A stretch of 64,000 bases of DNA from Pediococcus cellicola (lineage in GTDB: Bacteria; Bacillota; Bacilli; Lactobacillales; Lactobacillaceae), in NCBI RefSeq assembly GCF_001438655.1, contig NZ_JQBR01000009.1, forward strand, positions 19,105-83,104, written 5' to 3'. Positions 26,355-35,006 of the stretch are shown one piece after another. The position numbers were made by a program, and so were the translations under genes. The notes beneath the pieces are model-generated. The model ran no database searches. It was not told the origin of the DNA and saw nothing but the letters and a program-made list of their open reading frames with translations. Within the stretch, counting starts at the first letter, position 1. The number at the start of each line of letters is the position of its first letter.

Positions 26355-28616
26355 CTAGTCGCCTCCTTTAAGCGCAACAACTTCTTGATTTAGTTGGACT
26401 TTCAAGGGTTGCCCCTTTAATAAATTAATTTTAGTTCCTGTCGTATCTACACGGACTTCAATCAACCGACCGCGGAAGTTGATCCGGAACTGATAAGCGG
26501 TCCACTTTTTTGGTAAGAACGGTTTAAACGACAATTGATCGCCTGACACACGCATCCCGGCAAATCCCTGCACAATTGCTAACCAACTACCAGTCATTGA
26601 AGTTATGTGTAAGCCGTCAACTGTGTCATTGTTATAATTATCCAAATCTAGTCGCGCGGTTCGTTCATACATTTCAACTGCTTTTTGTTCATATCGTAAA
26701 TCAGCTGCCAAGATGGCATGAACACAGGCCGACAAACTGGATTCATGGACTGTCAAAGGCTCATAAAAGTCAAAATTACGTTTCTTCACGTCTTCTGGGA
26801 ATTTATCGATAAAGTACCAAATTCCTTGTAGCACATCAGCTTGTTTGATGTACGGTGAACGCAATATTTTGTCCCAGGACCAATGTTGATTAATAGGTAA
26901 CTGGTCTTTCGGAATTGATGTAACCGGTTGCAAATCTTTATCCAAGAAACAATCGTTCTGTACAAAAATACCGAGCTTTTTATCTTCTGGCAAATACATT
27001 TTATGAATGATATCTTGCCACTGAGCTTCTTCTTCTTTAGAAATTGCTAAATCGGCAATTTTTTTATCACTTACTTTTTTCAAAGATTCAAGCGTATATT
27101 TTAACGTCCATTGAGCAAGAAGATTGGTATACCAGTTGTTATTGACATTATTTTCATACTCGTTGGGGCCAGTTACACCATGGATCATATAGACACCTTT
27201 CCGTTTGGACCAGTGCACACGATCCGCCCAAAAGCGTGAAATAGCGGTTAAAACATCAATCCCTTTGGTTTTAAGGTAGGTCTCATCCCCCGTGTAACGT
27301 GTATAATTGTATATTGCGTACGCAATTGTGCCATTACGATGAATTTCTTCAAAGGTAATTTCCCATTCATTATGATTTTCAATACCATTAAACGTCACCA
27401 TTGGGTACAGTGCGCCTTTAAGCCCTTGTTCACGAGCATTATGGAACGCGCCTGCCAACTGGTTATGGCGGTATTCTAACAAGTTTTCTGAGACTTTTTG
27501 ATCCGCTAAGGATAAGTAAAGAGGTAGTGCGAAACCTTCCGTATCCCAATAAGTGGCACCCCCGTACTTTTCTCCTGTGAAGCCCTTTGGTCCAATATTA
27601 AGCCGCTTATCCTCACCATAAAAAGTTGAGAATAGCTGAAACAAATTAAAACGAATGCCTTGTTGCGCAGCATCATCTCCTGAAATTTGAACATCAGCTT
27701 TTGCCCAACGTTTAGCCCACTCAACACTTTGCTCTGTCACCAGTTGTTGGTGAGTTTGAGCAGCTACTTTTTGGCTAAGAACTTCCATGCCAGCTTTGAG
27801 CGTCGCATCGTCATCATAATCACGAGAAGTAACCACAATCACGCGTTTTTCAAACTGACTTGATTCTTGATTTGCCAATGTGCCTTCAAAAGTATTCACA
27901 ACATTTTTTTCTGTTTCTGCTGTCTGAACGGCCTTAAGATCAGTCTGATGGGTCATTTGCGTCCCCACAGTGAACTGCGGTGTACCAAAGTCATTTGGCT
28001 TCGTTTCTGCAATTAAATACCCACTGTCCGTTGTTTGGGCTTTCGTTTTGACATTCCAAAACTTTTCATCATAGTTAGCATCCTCATTAGAAACATCCGC
28101 ATTTATTTCAGAAACAATTCTAATGGTAACCGGCTGTGATCCCAAGTTTTCAACCTGATACGACACATCAAACAATTGTTTTTGTGCCACGCTGACAAAG
28201 CGTTGAATTGTAAAGCGCACCTGTGTCTCCTGATTGTCCACTGTAAATTGACGGGTCAAAATACCGGTCTTCATATCGAGAGACAATTCAAAGTCCTTGA
28301 TAGGCGTCGTAGCCAAATCTAATTTTTGGTCATTTAGCCAAACATTGACTTTATCAAAATTTACGGCATTGATCACCTTACCAAAATATTTAGGGTAACC
28401 ATTTTTCCACCACCCAACAACCGTTTTGTCAGGAAACCATACACCACCAATATATATCCCAGAATGCGTATCAGCAGAATAGTCTTCTTCAAACATTCCT
28501 CGCATTCCCATGTAACCATTGCCAATGCTGGTCATGGACTCTTGAAGTCGCTTATTCGCTTTATCGAGTTTATGGGTAACGATCTTCCATGGATCGATCT
28601 CAAAAGTTCGTTGCAT
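26355..28616 (-). CDS. malP: Maltose phosphorylase (GH65)
   Basis: Phosphorolyses maltose to glucose and beta-glucose-1-phosphate with inversion, in the cytoplasm. A 753-residue GH65 protein with the N-terminal beta-sandwich, the (alpha/alpha)6 barrel and a small C-terminal domain. The region HNEWEITFEEIHRNGTIAYAIYN and the catalytic-acid loop GVTGPNEYENNVNNNWYTN are as in maltose phosphorylases of lactobacilli. Related GH65 enzymes act on trehalose or kojibiose; the maltodextrin context and adjacent pgmB support maltose. ATG at 28616 follows GGAGGAG. A hairpin terminator lies between it and the ABC ATPase gene upstream, so readthrough or an unseen promoter supplies transcription. Confidence 0.93.
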   Translation of the reverse strand: MQRTFEIDPWKIVTHKLDKANKRLQESMTSIGNGYMGMRGMFEEDYSADTHSGIYIGGVWFPDKTVVGWWKNGYPKYFGKVINAVNFDKVNVWLNDQKLDLATTPIKDFELSLDMKTGILTRQFTVDNQETQVRFTIQRFVSVAQKQLFDVSYQVENLGSQPVTIRIVSEINADVSNEDANYDEKFWNVKTKAQTTDSGYLIAETKPNDFGTPQFTVGTQMTHQTDLKAVQTAETEKNVVNTFEGTLANQESSQFEKRVIVVTSRDYDDDATLKAGMEVLSQKVAAQTHQQLVTEQSVEWAKRWAKADVQISGDDAAQQGIRFNLFQLFSTFYGEDKRLNIGPKGFTGEKYGGATYWDTEGFALPLYLSLADQKVSENLLEYRHNQLAGAFHNAREQGLKGALYPMVTFNGIENHNEWEITFEEIHRNGTIAYAIYNYTRYTGDETYLKTKGIDVLTAISRFWADRVHWSKRKGVYMIHGVTGPNEYENNVNNNWYTNLLAQWTLKYTLESLKKVSDKKIADLAISKEEEAQWQDIIHKMYLPEDKKLGIFVQNDCFLDKDLQPVTSIPKDQLPINQHWSWDKILRSPYIKQADVLQGIWYFIDKFPEDVKKRNFDFYEPLTVHESSLSACVHAILAADLRYEQKAVEMYERTARLDLDNYNNDTVDGLHITSMTGSWLAIVQGFAGMRVSGDQLSFKPFLPKKWTAYQFRINFRGRLIEVRVDTTGTKINLLKGQPLKVQLNQEVVALKGGD

Positions 28617-28637
28617 GAATGAATCTCCTCCTCTATT

Positions 28638-28676
28638 AAAAAGGGATCAGGCAAGACTTACGCCCAATCCCTTTTT
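28638..28676 (-). terminator. Terminator between the sugar ABC operon and malP-pgmB
   Basis: AAAAAGGGAT (28638-28647) pairs with ATCCCTTTTT (28667-28676) over a 19-base loop, with U-rich arms in both directions. It may act as a partial terminator that lowers phosphorylase expression relative to the importer. Confidence 0.7.
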
Positions 28677-28685
28677 GTATTCGAT

Positions 28686-29789
28686 CTAAATAATTGCTTT
28701 ATCAGTCTCATCATCAAAATAGTGAGCTTTCGTCATTTCAAATGCCATTTTCAGCGTATCACCAGGTTCGTGATAATCTCTGGAATTAACTTTAGCAATA
28801 AAATCAGTTGATCCCGTGCGTGAATAAAGCATCGATTCAGATCCCAATAACTCTGAAACTTCAACTGTAGCATCTATAACTGCATCTGGGAAAGTTTGTA
28901 AGGCAACTTCTTCAGCATGAATATCTTCTGGACGAATACCCAAGGTCACTGTCTTGCCATCATAGCCCTTTGACTGCAATGTCTTAAGTTGGCCACCAGG
29001 AATGGCAACTCTGAGTCCACCCTCGCCGACTGCATAACCACCATCTATTTTGACTTCAAAGAAATTCATCGCAGGAGACCCCATAAACCCAGCCACAAAC
29101 TTGTTGACTGGCTCATTATATAATTGTGCAGGTGTCCCGACTTGTTGAATACGTCCCTCATTCATAATGACAATTCTATCTGCCATAGTCATAGCTTCAA
29201 CTTGATCATGTGTCACATAAATAAAGTTTCTGCCTAAACGTTGATGAAGTTGTGCAATTTCAGTTCGCATTTGAACACGAAGCTTAGCATCCAGGTTAGA
29301 AAGAGGTTCATCTAATAAGAATAGTTTTGCATCACGTACAATCGCTCTTCCTAAAGCAACACGTTGGCGTTGTCCACCAGAGAGTGCTGCTGGTTTTCTC
29401 TTCAGATAATCAGTTAATCCTAAAATCTTAGCCGCGTTATCAACCCGTTTTTTCGTGTCTGCCTTATCATTTTTACGAATATTTAATCCAAAGGCCATAT
29501 TGTCATAAACCGACATGTGTGGATAAAGCGCATAATTTTGGAACACCATCGCAATATCTCGATCCTTAGGTGCCACTTTATTCATGACTTTACCGTCCAT
29601 CTTAAAGTCGCCTTTAGTAATATCCTCCAAGCCTGCTATCATACGTAATGTGGTTGATTTTCCACATCCGGAAGGCCCAACAAAGACTATAAATTCACCA
29701 TCATTTATAGCTAAATTGATGTCGCTAGCTGAATAGTCAGTATTGCCTTGATAGCGTTTATAAATGTGATCTAAATTAATTTGTACCAT
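28686..29789 (-). CDS. msmK: Sugar ABC transporter ATP-binding protein (MsmK/MalK/UgpC type)
   Basis: The 367-residue ATPase that powers the adjacent maltodextrin importer. Walker A GPSGCGKST, Q-loop VFQNYALYPHMSV, signature LSGGQRQRVALGRA, Walker B LFLLDEPLSNLD, H-loop VTHDQ, and a C-terminal OB-fold/TOBE regulatory domain with LGIRPEDI. Such ATPases can serve several sugar importers. ATG at 29789 follows GAGGGG by 8 bases. It is the last gene of the substrate-binding-protein operon, 90 bases after the YesL-like gene, with two small palindromes in that gap. Confidence 0.96.
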   Translation of the reverse strand: MVQINLDHIYKRYQGNTDYSASDINLAINDGEFIVFVGPSGCGKSTTLRMIAGLEDITKGDFKMDGKVMNKVAPKDRDIAMVFQNYALYPHMSVYDNMAFGLNIRKNDKADTKKRVDNAAKILGLTDYLKRKPAALSGGQRQRVALGRAIVRDAKLFLLDEPLSNLDAKLRVQMRTEIAQLHQRLGRNFIYVTHDQVEAMTMADRIVIMNEGRIQQVGTPAQLYNEPVNKFVAGFMGSPAMNFFEVKIDGGYAVGEGGLRVAIPGGQLKTLQSKGYDGKTVTLGIRPEDIHAEEVALQTFPDAVIDATVEVSELLGSESMLYSRTGSTDFIAKVNSRDYHEPGDTLKMAFEMTKAHYFDDETDKAII

Positions 29790-29829
29790 TTGAAACGCCC
29801 CTCATTTTGATTTTTTGACTTTCAGTAAT

Positions 29830-29872
29830 CATAGGTAAACCTATGAACCAATCTAGATGTGGTCATTCACAT
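29830..29872. other. Two small inverted repeats in the yesL-msmK gap
   Basis: CATAGGT-AA-ACCTATG (29830-29845) and GATGTG-GTCATT-CACATC (about 29855-29872). Neither has a T-run. They could be mRNA processing or stability elements that raise the ATPase message, or an operator. Confidence 0.4.
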
Positions 29873-29879
29873 CCCAAAG

Positions 29880-30536
29880 TCAATCATTCTTTTCCACTCT
29901 TCCGCCAAACATTCGATATGCGATAAAAACCGAAAGAGAAACACTGCATATTACAATCAAGAATGCTAATTGTAAAACTAAATTTAAAATTAATAATGTG
30001 ATCAGTATGACCGTTGCCACAATTATTTTCACTGGAAAGTCTAAACACAACTCTGTGAAAGATTGTGTTGCTTCAGTACCTACCTTAAAACTTGTTATCA
30101 GCAACATTGCTAGCAGAATTATTGAAGAAGTTAGCACAAACATGTGTGGGAGTACTAGTCCAAAAGATAATTTGTTAAAGAAAATCAAAAGTCCCAAACC
30201 ACCCGCAAAAGATAAATTGAGTTTGACATTGCGCAACATCTGCACCCAATTCATAATTTCTTCTTTAAAGAACGAGCCACTTCCATTAACTTGCCAATCC
30301 TCAACCGTTCGAAAAGTTGCCATTAAGCTAGGAACCGTAAATATCGTCAACATCACAACTAAAATCAGGTTAATCATTATAAATCCAACATTTAATTCAA
30401 AACTTCCCAAAACAATGAGTGTTAGAATTACGGAAAAATTAATTAAAAACCATGCAAAATTAATTGTAAAGAGCGACCAAGCCCAATTGCCTGCAGCTAA
30501 AATTTTTTGACCACCTTTTGTTTTTAAATTAATCAC
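29880..30536 (-). CDS. YesL-like (DUF624) membrane protein
   Basis: A 218-residue protein with five or six hydrophobic helices and the AWFLINFSVILTLIVLG, TVPSLMATFRTVEDW and FNKLSFGLVLPH segments that resemble the YesL/DUF624 family. Members are regularly found inside sugar ABC importer operons but have no assigned function. Here it lies between the second permease and the ATPase. The start is uncertain: GTG at 30536 has GAGGAG 12 bases upstream, while an in-frame TTG at 30548 abuts that site. Confidence 0.75.
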   Translation of the reverse strand: MINLKTKGGQKILAAGNWAWSLFTINFAWFLINFSVILTLIVLGSFELNVGFIMINLILVVMLTIFTVPSLMATFRTVEDWQVNGSGSFFKEEIMNWVQMLRNVKLNLSFAGGLGLLIFFNKLSFGLVLPHMFVLTSSIILLAMLLITSFKVGTEATQSFTELCLDFPVKIIVATVILITLLILNLVLQLAFLIVICSVSLSVFIAYRMFGGRVEKND

Positions 30537-30563
30537 TGTAAATCCCAACTCCTCATTTTCATT

Positions 30564-31376
30564 CTACTTAACAGCTCCGTCAGTGACACCTTTGATAATC
30601 CATTTCTGTGCTGCCAGATAAAAGACAATAACTGGAATAATTGAAAGCGTAATGCCGGCTAACGCTAAATGCCATTGCTTAGTGTATTCACCAAAGAAAT
30701 TAAACATCTGAAGCGGAATGGTATATTGAATTTGTGGAAGTACCAACGATGGCAACAAATAATCATTCCAAATCGCAATAATATTCAAAATTGCAACTGT
30801 CACGGTCATCGGACTTAACATTGGAAAGATCACCTTGTAAAAGATTTGCCAGCGACTGGCACCTTCCATTTCGGCCGCCTCATCCATTGCGAAAGGAATA
30901 CTTGATAGTGTGCCTTGGTAAAGAAAAATAGATAGGCTGCAATCAAACCCTAAGTACATGAACATTAGACCGTACATGTTTAACATGTGTACACCACCAA
31001 AATTGGCAGTCAAAGGAATCATAACTGACTGAAACGGAATCAGCATCGCTGAAATAAAGAGTAACAGTAAACCACTACTTAATTTGCTGTGGTTACGTTG
31101 TAATGCATAAGCTGCCATTGAGGAGCAAAGGATGATTAACAACACACTGCAAACGGTAATGATGAGCGAGTTAGTTAATGATCCAATAAAATCCAAGGCC
31201 TTAAACGAATTTACGTAGTTATGTCCGGTTGCTGGATGTGGCAATGCAAGTACGGAAGCAAAGATTCCCTTTGGTGTCTTAAAGGAATTAGTCACAATCA
31301 TATAGAAGGGAAATAACCATAACAATCCGATTAAAGCACCAAAAATAGCAACCAAATGTGTACTTTTCTTACTCAT
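30564..31376 (-). CDS. Carbohydrate ABC transporter permease (MalG/MsmG type)
   Basis: One of two membrane subunits of the importer: 270 residues, six helices, and the cytoplasmic EAA loop DEAAEMEGASRWQIFYKVIFP that docks on the ATPase. The N-terminus LIGLLWLFPFYMIVTNSFKTP is typical of the MalG branch. Its ATG overlaps the stop of the preceding permease by one base (TAATG), so the two subunits are translationally coupled, as expected for a heterodimer. Confidence 0.94.
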   Translation of the reverse strand: MSKKSTHLVAIFGALIGLLWLFPFYMIVTNSFKTPKGIFASVLALPHPATGHNYVNSFKALDFIGSLTNSLIITVCSVLLIILCSSMAAYALQRNHSKLSSGLLLLFISAMLIPFQSVMIPLTANFGGVHMLNMYGLMFMYLGFDCSLSIFLYQGTLSSIPFAMDEAAEMEGASRWQIFYKVIFPMLSPMTVTVAILNIIAIWNDYLLPSLVLPQIQYTIPLQMFNFFGEYTKQWHLALAGITLSIIPVIVFYLAAQKWIIKGVTDGAVK

Positions 31377-32236
31377 TACATATCCACCTCCCGTTTACGA
31401 TTATAGAAGACTTGGATTAGCGAAATGGCTGCGACGATAATGAAGAAGATAATCGCCTTTGCTTCTGCTAAAGAAAAATTACTAGAATTGTAAGCAGTAT
31501 TTACAATATCCATAGCTAACATCTGGGTTGAATTGTATGGACCACCACCAGTTAACGAAAGGTTTTGATCATAGATTTTGAATCCATTAGAAAGTGTCAG
31601 GAACATACAAACGGTAAAAGCTGGTGCAATCATTGGAAAAGTAATTTTAGTAAATCTTTGCCATGCGGAAGCGCCATCAATTTCGGCGGCCTCGATAATT
31701 TCTTGAGGAATATTTTGTAGATAAGCAATGTAGATAATCATAATATATCCGCTCATTTGCCATACCGTTACAATGACTAATCCCCAAAATCCAGTGTGCT
31801 CGGTTGTCAACCAATTCTGTAGCCACCCAGCATGAAGTGCATTACCTAATGCACTAAATCCTTGGGTGAAGATAAATTGCCAGATAAATCCCAAGATCAA
31901 TCCACCAATCATATTTGGCATAAAGAATACGGTTCTTAGGAAGTTACTTCCTTTAAACTTCTGTGTAACTAAAAGTGCTAAACCTAACCCGATTACGTTA
32001 AGTGCAATAACGGTGACGATTACAAACGCAACTGTAAACCAAAAGGCGTTAACAAACGCCTTATCGTGAAGTAACGTAATGTAATTTTGAAATCCCACCA
32101 TTTTGGTAAATGACAATCCATCCCAATTTGTAAAGGAATAAAACAATCCTTCTAACATTGGAATAAAGACAACCAAGGCTAACGCAACGAGGGTTGGCGT
32201 CAGAAACAGCCAAAATGAAAGACTACGGTTTTTCAT
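31376..32236 (-). CDS. Carbohydrate ABC transporter permease (MalF/MsmF type)
   Basis: The partner membrane subunit: 286 residues, six helices, with the EAA loop EAAEIDGASAWQRFTKITFPMIAP. The N-terminus LTPTLVALALVVFIPMLEGLFYSFTNWDG is typical of the MalF/LacF branch of short-type permeases. It lies 23 bases after the binding-protein gene. ATG at 32236 has a GAGGGTAA ribosome site. Confidence 0.94.
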   Translation of the reverse strand: MKNRSLSFWLFLTPTLVALALVVFIPMLEGLFYSFTNWDGLSFTKMVGFQNYITLLHDKAFVNAFWFTVAFVIVTVIALNVIGLGLALLVTQKFKGSNFLRTVFFMPNMIGGLILGFIWQFIFTQGFSALGNALHAGWLQNWLTTEHTGFWGLVIVTVWQMSGYIMIIYIAYLQNIPQEIIEAAEIDGASAWQRFTKITFPMIAPAFTVCMFLTLSNGFKIYDQNLSLTGGGPYNSTQMLAMDIVNTAYNSSNFSLAEAKAIIFFIIVAAISLIQVFYNRKREVDM

Positions 32237-32259
32237 GTTACATTACCCTCTTTTATTTA

Positions 32260-33558
32260 TTAATTCGAACTGCTTGCTTGTTGTTTCTTCCAACCATCTT
32301 GCATATTCTTTACAGTAGCAGCCCAGCCTTGTTTGCCTGATAGATACTTCTGTAAGTTTGGTTGTGCAACATCTGGATCCCATGAAGTACCAGTATATCC
32401 AGGGAATGCCCAGCCGATGGTCTTATTTTCATTTGAATACTTAAATACAGTTTGTGTCAATGCATCTTGCATCTTGAAATTGCTGTAACCTTTGTAAGCT
32501 GGTACAAAGTGTAATGTATTTACAACATCTTTTTTACCGGCTTTAGAGGTGTATAACCAATCCAAGAAGTTTTTAGCAGCTGTTTGTTCTGCTGAAGATT
32601 TTTGTCTGTTAACGGCCCAGTATAATGATGTTCCAACTGGTAATTTACCTTCTTCACCTTTAACAGGAATTGGAATCATGCCAACATCATTTTTAGCAAA
32701 TTTCTTATCAATTTGTGCAATAGTAGGATAAATCCAATCACCTTGTTGAATCATAGCTGTTTTACCTTGTGAGAAGTATTGGTTAACTTGTGCTGAGTAA
32801 TCCATTTGCATTACTGGTTTGATAGAGTATGTACTCTGTAAATCAAGCATTTGTTTCATGTCAGCATTCTTGGTAAATGGCATTGTCTTAGAATTGTATA
32901 GCTTCAAAGCATTCCCTTTGAAATCTTGACCAATGTACAAGTTAGCTAAATGGTCAGACATAATCCAAGCTTCCTTACCAGGTAAAGCAAAGACACCCTT
33001 AATTCCTAACTTAGTCTTCATGGAATCGATCTTTTTAACAGCCGCCTGTAATTTAGCATAGGTTGTTAAACTTGTTGCATCAATTCCTGCTTCTCTAAAG
33101 ACTTTCTTATTATATACAAATCCATAACCTTCAACGTTAAATGGTAAGCCAACCGTCTTCCCGTCAGTCTTAACAGAACTTAAAGTTCCAGGTTGAGCTG
33201 CTTTGGCAGCCTTTGTGTCAGACAAATCAGCTTCGTGAGCTTTGAACTGTTTAACATCAGCCGGACCTGCTAAACTAAAGATCGTCGGCGCATTACCAGA
33301 TGAAATTCTAGTTTTTAGAACTGGATCATATTGTGTCCCACCGCCAATAGAAGTAACTTCAATTTTTACATTAGGATGTGATTTCTCGTATTGAGAAGCA
33401 ATTTGTTTAAATTGCTTATTATTTTCTACCTTCCCTTGTAAAATGGTAATCTTAACATTCTTTTTACTTGCGTTACTATTTCCGCAAGCTGCCAATGTTA
33501 GTGCTGCGCCAGCCACCATCGTAACTGTTGCAAGATGTTTCCAAAACTTATGACTCAT
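32260..33558 (-). CDS. Maltodextrin-type extracellular solute-binding lipoprotein
   Basis: The 432-residue capture protein of the importer. A lipoprotein signal ends in LAACG. The mature part shows the family-1 solute-binding pattern: KNVKITILQGKVENNKQFKQIASQYEKSHPNV near the start, ARTRISSGNAPTIF-like region, GYGFVYNKKVFREAGID and MIQQGDWIYPTI. The exact ligand is inferred: flanking amylase, glucosidases and maltose phosphorylase argue for maltodextrins. ATG at 33558 follows GGGAGGTTC. It is the first gene of the operon behind a promoter with operator and cre sites. Confidence 0.92.
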   Translation of the reverse strand: MSHKFWKHLATVTMVAGAALTLAACGNSNASKKNVKITILQGKVENNKQFKQIASQYEKSHPNVKIEVTSIGGGTQYDPVLKTRISSGNAPTIFSLAGPADVKQFKAHEADLSDTKAAKAAQPGTLSSVKTDGKTVGLPFNVEGYGFVYNKKVFREAGIDATSLTTYAKLQAAVKKIDSMKTKLGIKGVFALPGKEAWIMSDHLANLYIGQDFKGNALKLYNSKTMPFTKNADMKQMLDLQSTYSIKPVMQMDYSAQVNQYFSQGKTAMIQQGDWIYPTIAQIDKKFAKNDVGMIPIPVKGEEGKLPVGTSLYWAVNRQKSSAEQTAAKNFLDWLYTSKAGKKDVVNTLHFVPAYKGYSNFKMQDALTQTVFKYSNENKTIGWAFPGYTGTSWDPDVAQPNLQKYLSGKQGWAATVKNMQDGWKKQQASSSN

Positions 33559-33604
33559 AATAAGAACCTCCCTGTAATTTTTTTATTTCGTCCTTACGCA
33601 TTTC

Positions 33605-33660
33605 ATTGTACGCAGGATAATTACTGTTATGCAAGCGCTTTCTGAGTGTTACCGGTAACA
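33605..33660 (-). promoter_or_regulatory. Promoter, cre and LacI-type operator of the sugar ABC operon
   Basis: Promoter: TTGCAT (33629-33634), 18-bp spacer, TACAAT (33605-33610). A cre-like TGCAAGCGCTTTCT (33630-33643) overlaps the -35. Just upstream is the perfect 14-bp palindrome TGTTACCGGTAACA (33647-33660), a good operator for the LacI-family regulator at 36762-37721. The layout implies double control by CcpA and the local regulator. Confidence 0.8.
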
Positions 33661-33702
33661 GCTTTTTTTCACTCTTTAAATCGTTTACCCAGACTTTCGT
33701 CT

Positions 33703-34992
33703 CTAAATAGCAATATTTTCAATCACAATTGGGCTCCCACTAACGTGAATAATGCCGTTTTTAATCATGACCAAACTTCCATCTATAGTGTTACGATAGT
33801 TTCCATCTTGAAAGCTAGTTTTAACAATGCCACTATTGCTATGCAAAGAAAAAATTCCCAGCCTTTGTTTCTCATTTTTACTATAGTCAACCATTACAAT
33901 ATCATTACCAGCATCCTTTAGTTGATAAGTCCCCTCAACTTGAATGGTATCTTGGCTTAATTTATGCATTTGTTTAATTAATTTCGACAGATCGATAGTT
34001 GTATTCCAATTTAATTTGTCTGTCTCAAATAAACTTGGTGTGTGGGACAACCCAAACTCCTGCCCCGCATAAACCAAAGTGGCTCCTTTCTGAAATTCAG
34101 AAAAAGCAGTCCAATTCAACAAATCATTTTCATTTTTTATTAATTCATGTGCTCTCGGATTATCATGATTTTCAAGATTACGCATTTTCACATAATTGGC
34201 TGGATACATAATGTCTTGTCGATTCAATGTCTTTACATACTCATTCAATGAGATTTTTCCAGCCAGATAATCATGCCAATCTTGATCAATATCATAATCA
34301 TACGCAAGATCAAACGCGCGATAAATTTCGCCATCTGAAGAAATCCAATAACCCTTACTACGAATTTCACGAATGTAGTCACCGCCCGTTGATTCTGCCA
34401 ACCAAACTAAATCAGACTTTACCTCCGACACTTCTTTGCGTGCCTCTAACCAGAATGGCAAGGGAACCTGCGGCGCTACATCACAACGAAAGCCATCCAC
34501 GATCTTTGCATATTGTTTTAGAGTTTCGATCTGATAATGCCATAAATCATGATTAGAATAATCAAGTTCAGCCACATCCGACCATTCTGGATTTTTATTA
34601 AATAATTTTCCTTGGCTATCGTGCAAAAAGTATTCCGGATGTTGTTTTAATAGCACCGAATCACGTGAAGTGTGATTGTAAACGATGTCAATCATTAACT
34701 TCATTCCTTGGCGGTGAATTTGCTCCGCCAAGTGAACAAAATCATCCCAAGTTCCCTGAGCAGGATCAATTTTACGATAATCCTGAATGGCATAGGGTGA
34801 GCCTACAGTTCCCTTGCGGCCCGTGTGACCAACTGGATTAATAGGTAATAACCAAATAAAGTCTGTTCCCAATTCTTTTATTCTGGGTAAATCTGATTCT
34901 AATGCCCTTAGAGTTCCCTCTTTGGTATGATTTCTAACAAACACACTATAAATTTGCAACTTACGAAGTTCAACACTTGTATCATCAGCCAT
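33703..34992 (-). CDS. Cytoplasmic GH13 alpha-amylase-family enzyme
   Basis: A 429-residue alpha-amylase-fold protein, shorter than the glucosidases beside it. N-terminal LQIYSVFVRNHTKEGTL, region I DIVYNHTSRDS, nucleophile in VDGFRCDVAPQVP, acid/base in WLAEST, third carboxylate in NLENHDNPR. No signal peptide, so it acts inside the cell on imported maltodextrins; it may be an amylase, maltogenic amylase-like or transferase. ATG at 34992 follows GAGGTAAAAG. It starts 14 bases after the GH13_31 gene and is surely cotranscribed with it. Confidence 0.88.
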   Translation of the reverse strand: MADDTSVELRKLQIYSVFVRNHTKEGTLRALESDLPRIKELGTDFIWLLPINPVGHTGRKGTVGSPYAIQDYRKIDPAQGTWDDFVHLAEQIHRQGMKLMIDIVYNHTSRDSVLLKQHPEYFLHDSQGKLFNKNPEWSDVAELDYSNHDLWHYQIETLKQYAKIVDGFRCDVAPQVPLPFWLEARKEVSEVKSDLVWLAESTGGDYIREIRSKGYWISSDGEIYRAFDLAYDYDIDQDWHDYLAGKISLNEYVKTLNRQDIMYPANYVKMRNLENHDNPRAHELIKNENDLLNWTAFSEFQKGATLVYAGQEFGLSHTPSLFETDKLNWNTTIDLSKLIKQMHKLSQDTIQVEGTYQLKDAGNDIVMVDYSKNEKQRLGIFSLHSNSGIVKTSFQDGNYRNTIDGSLVMIKNGIIHVSGSPIVIENIAI

Positions 34993-35006
34993 TACTTTTA
35001 CCTCAC

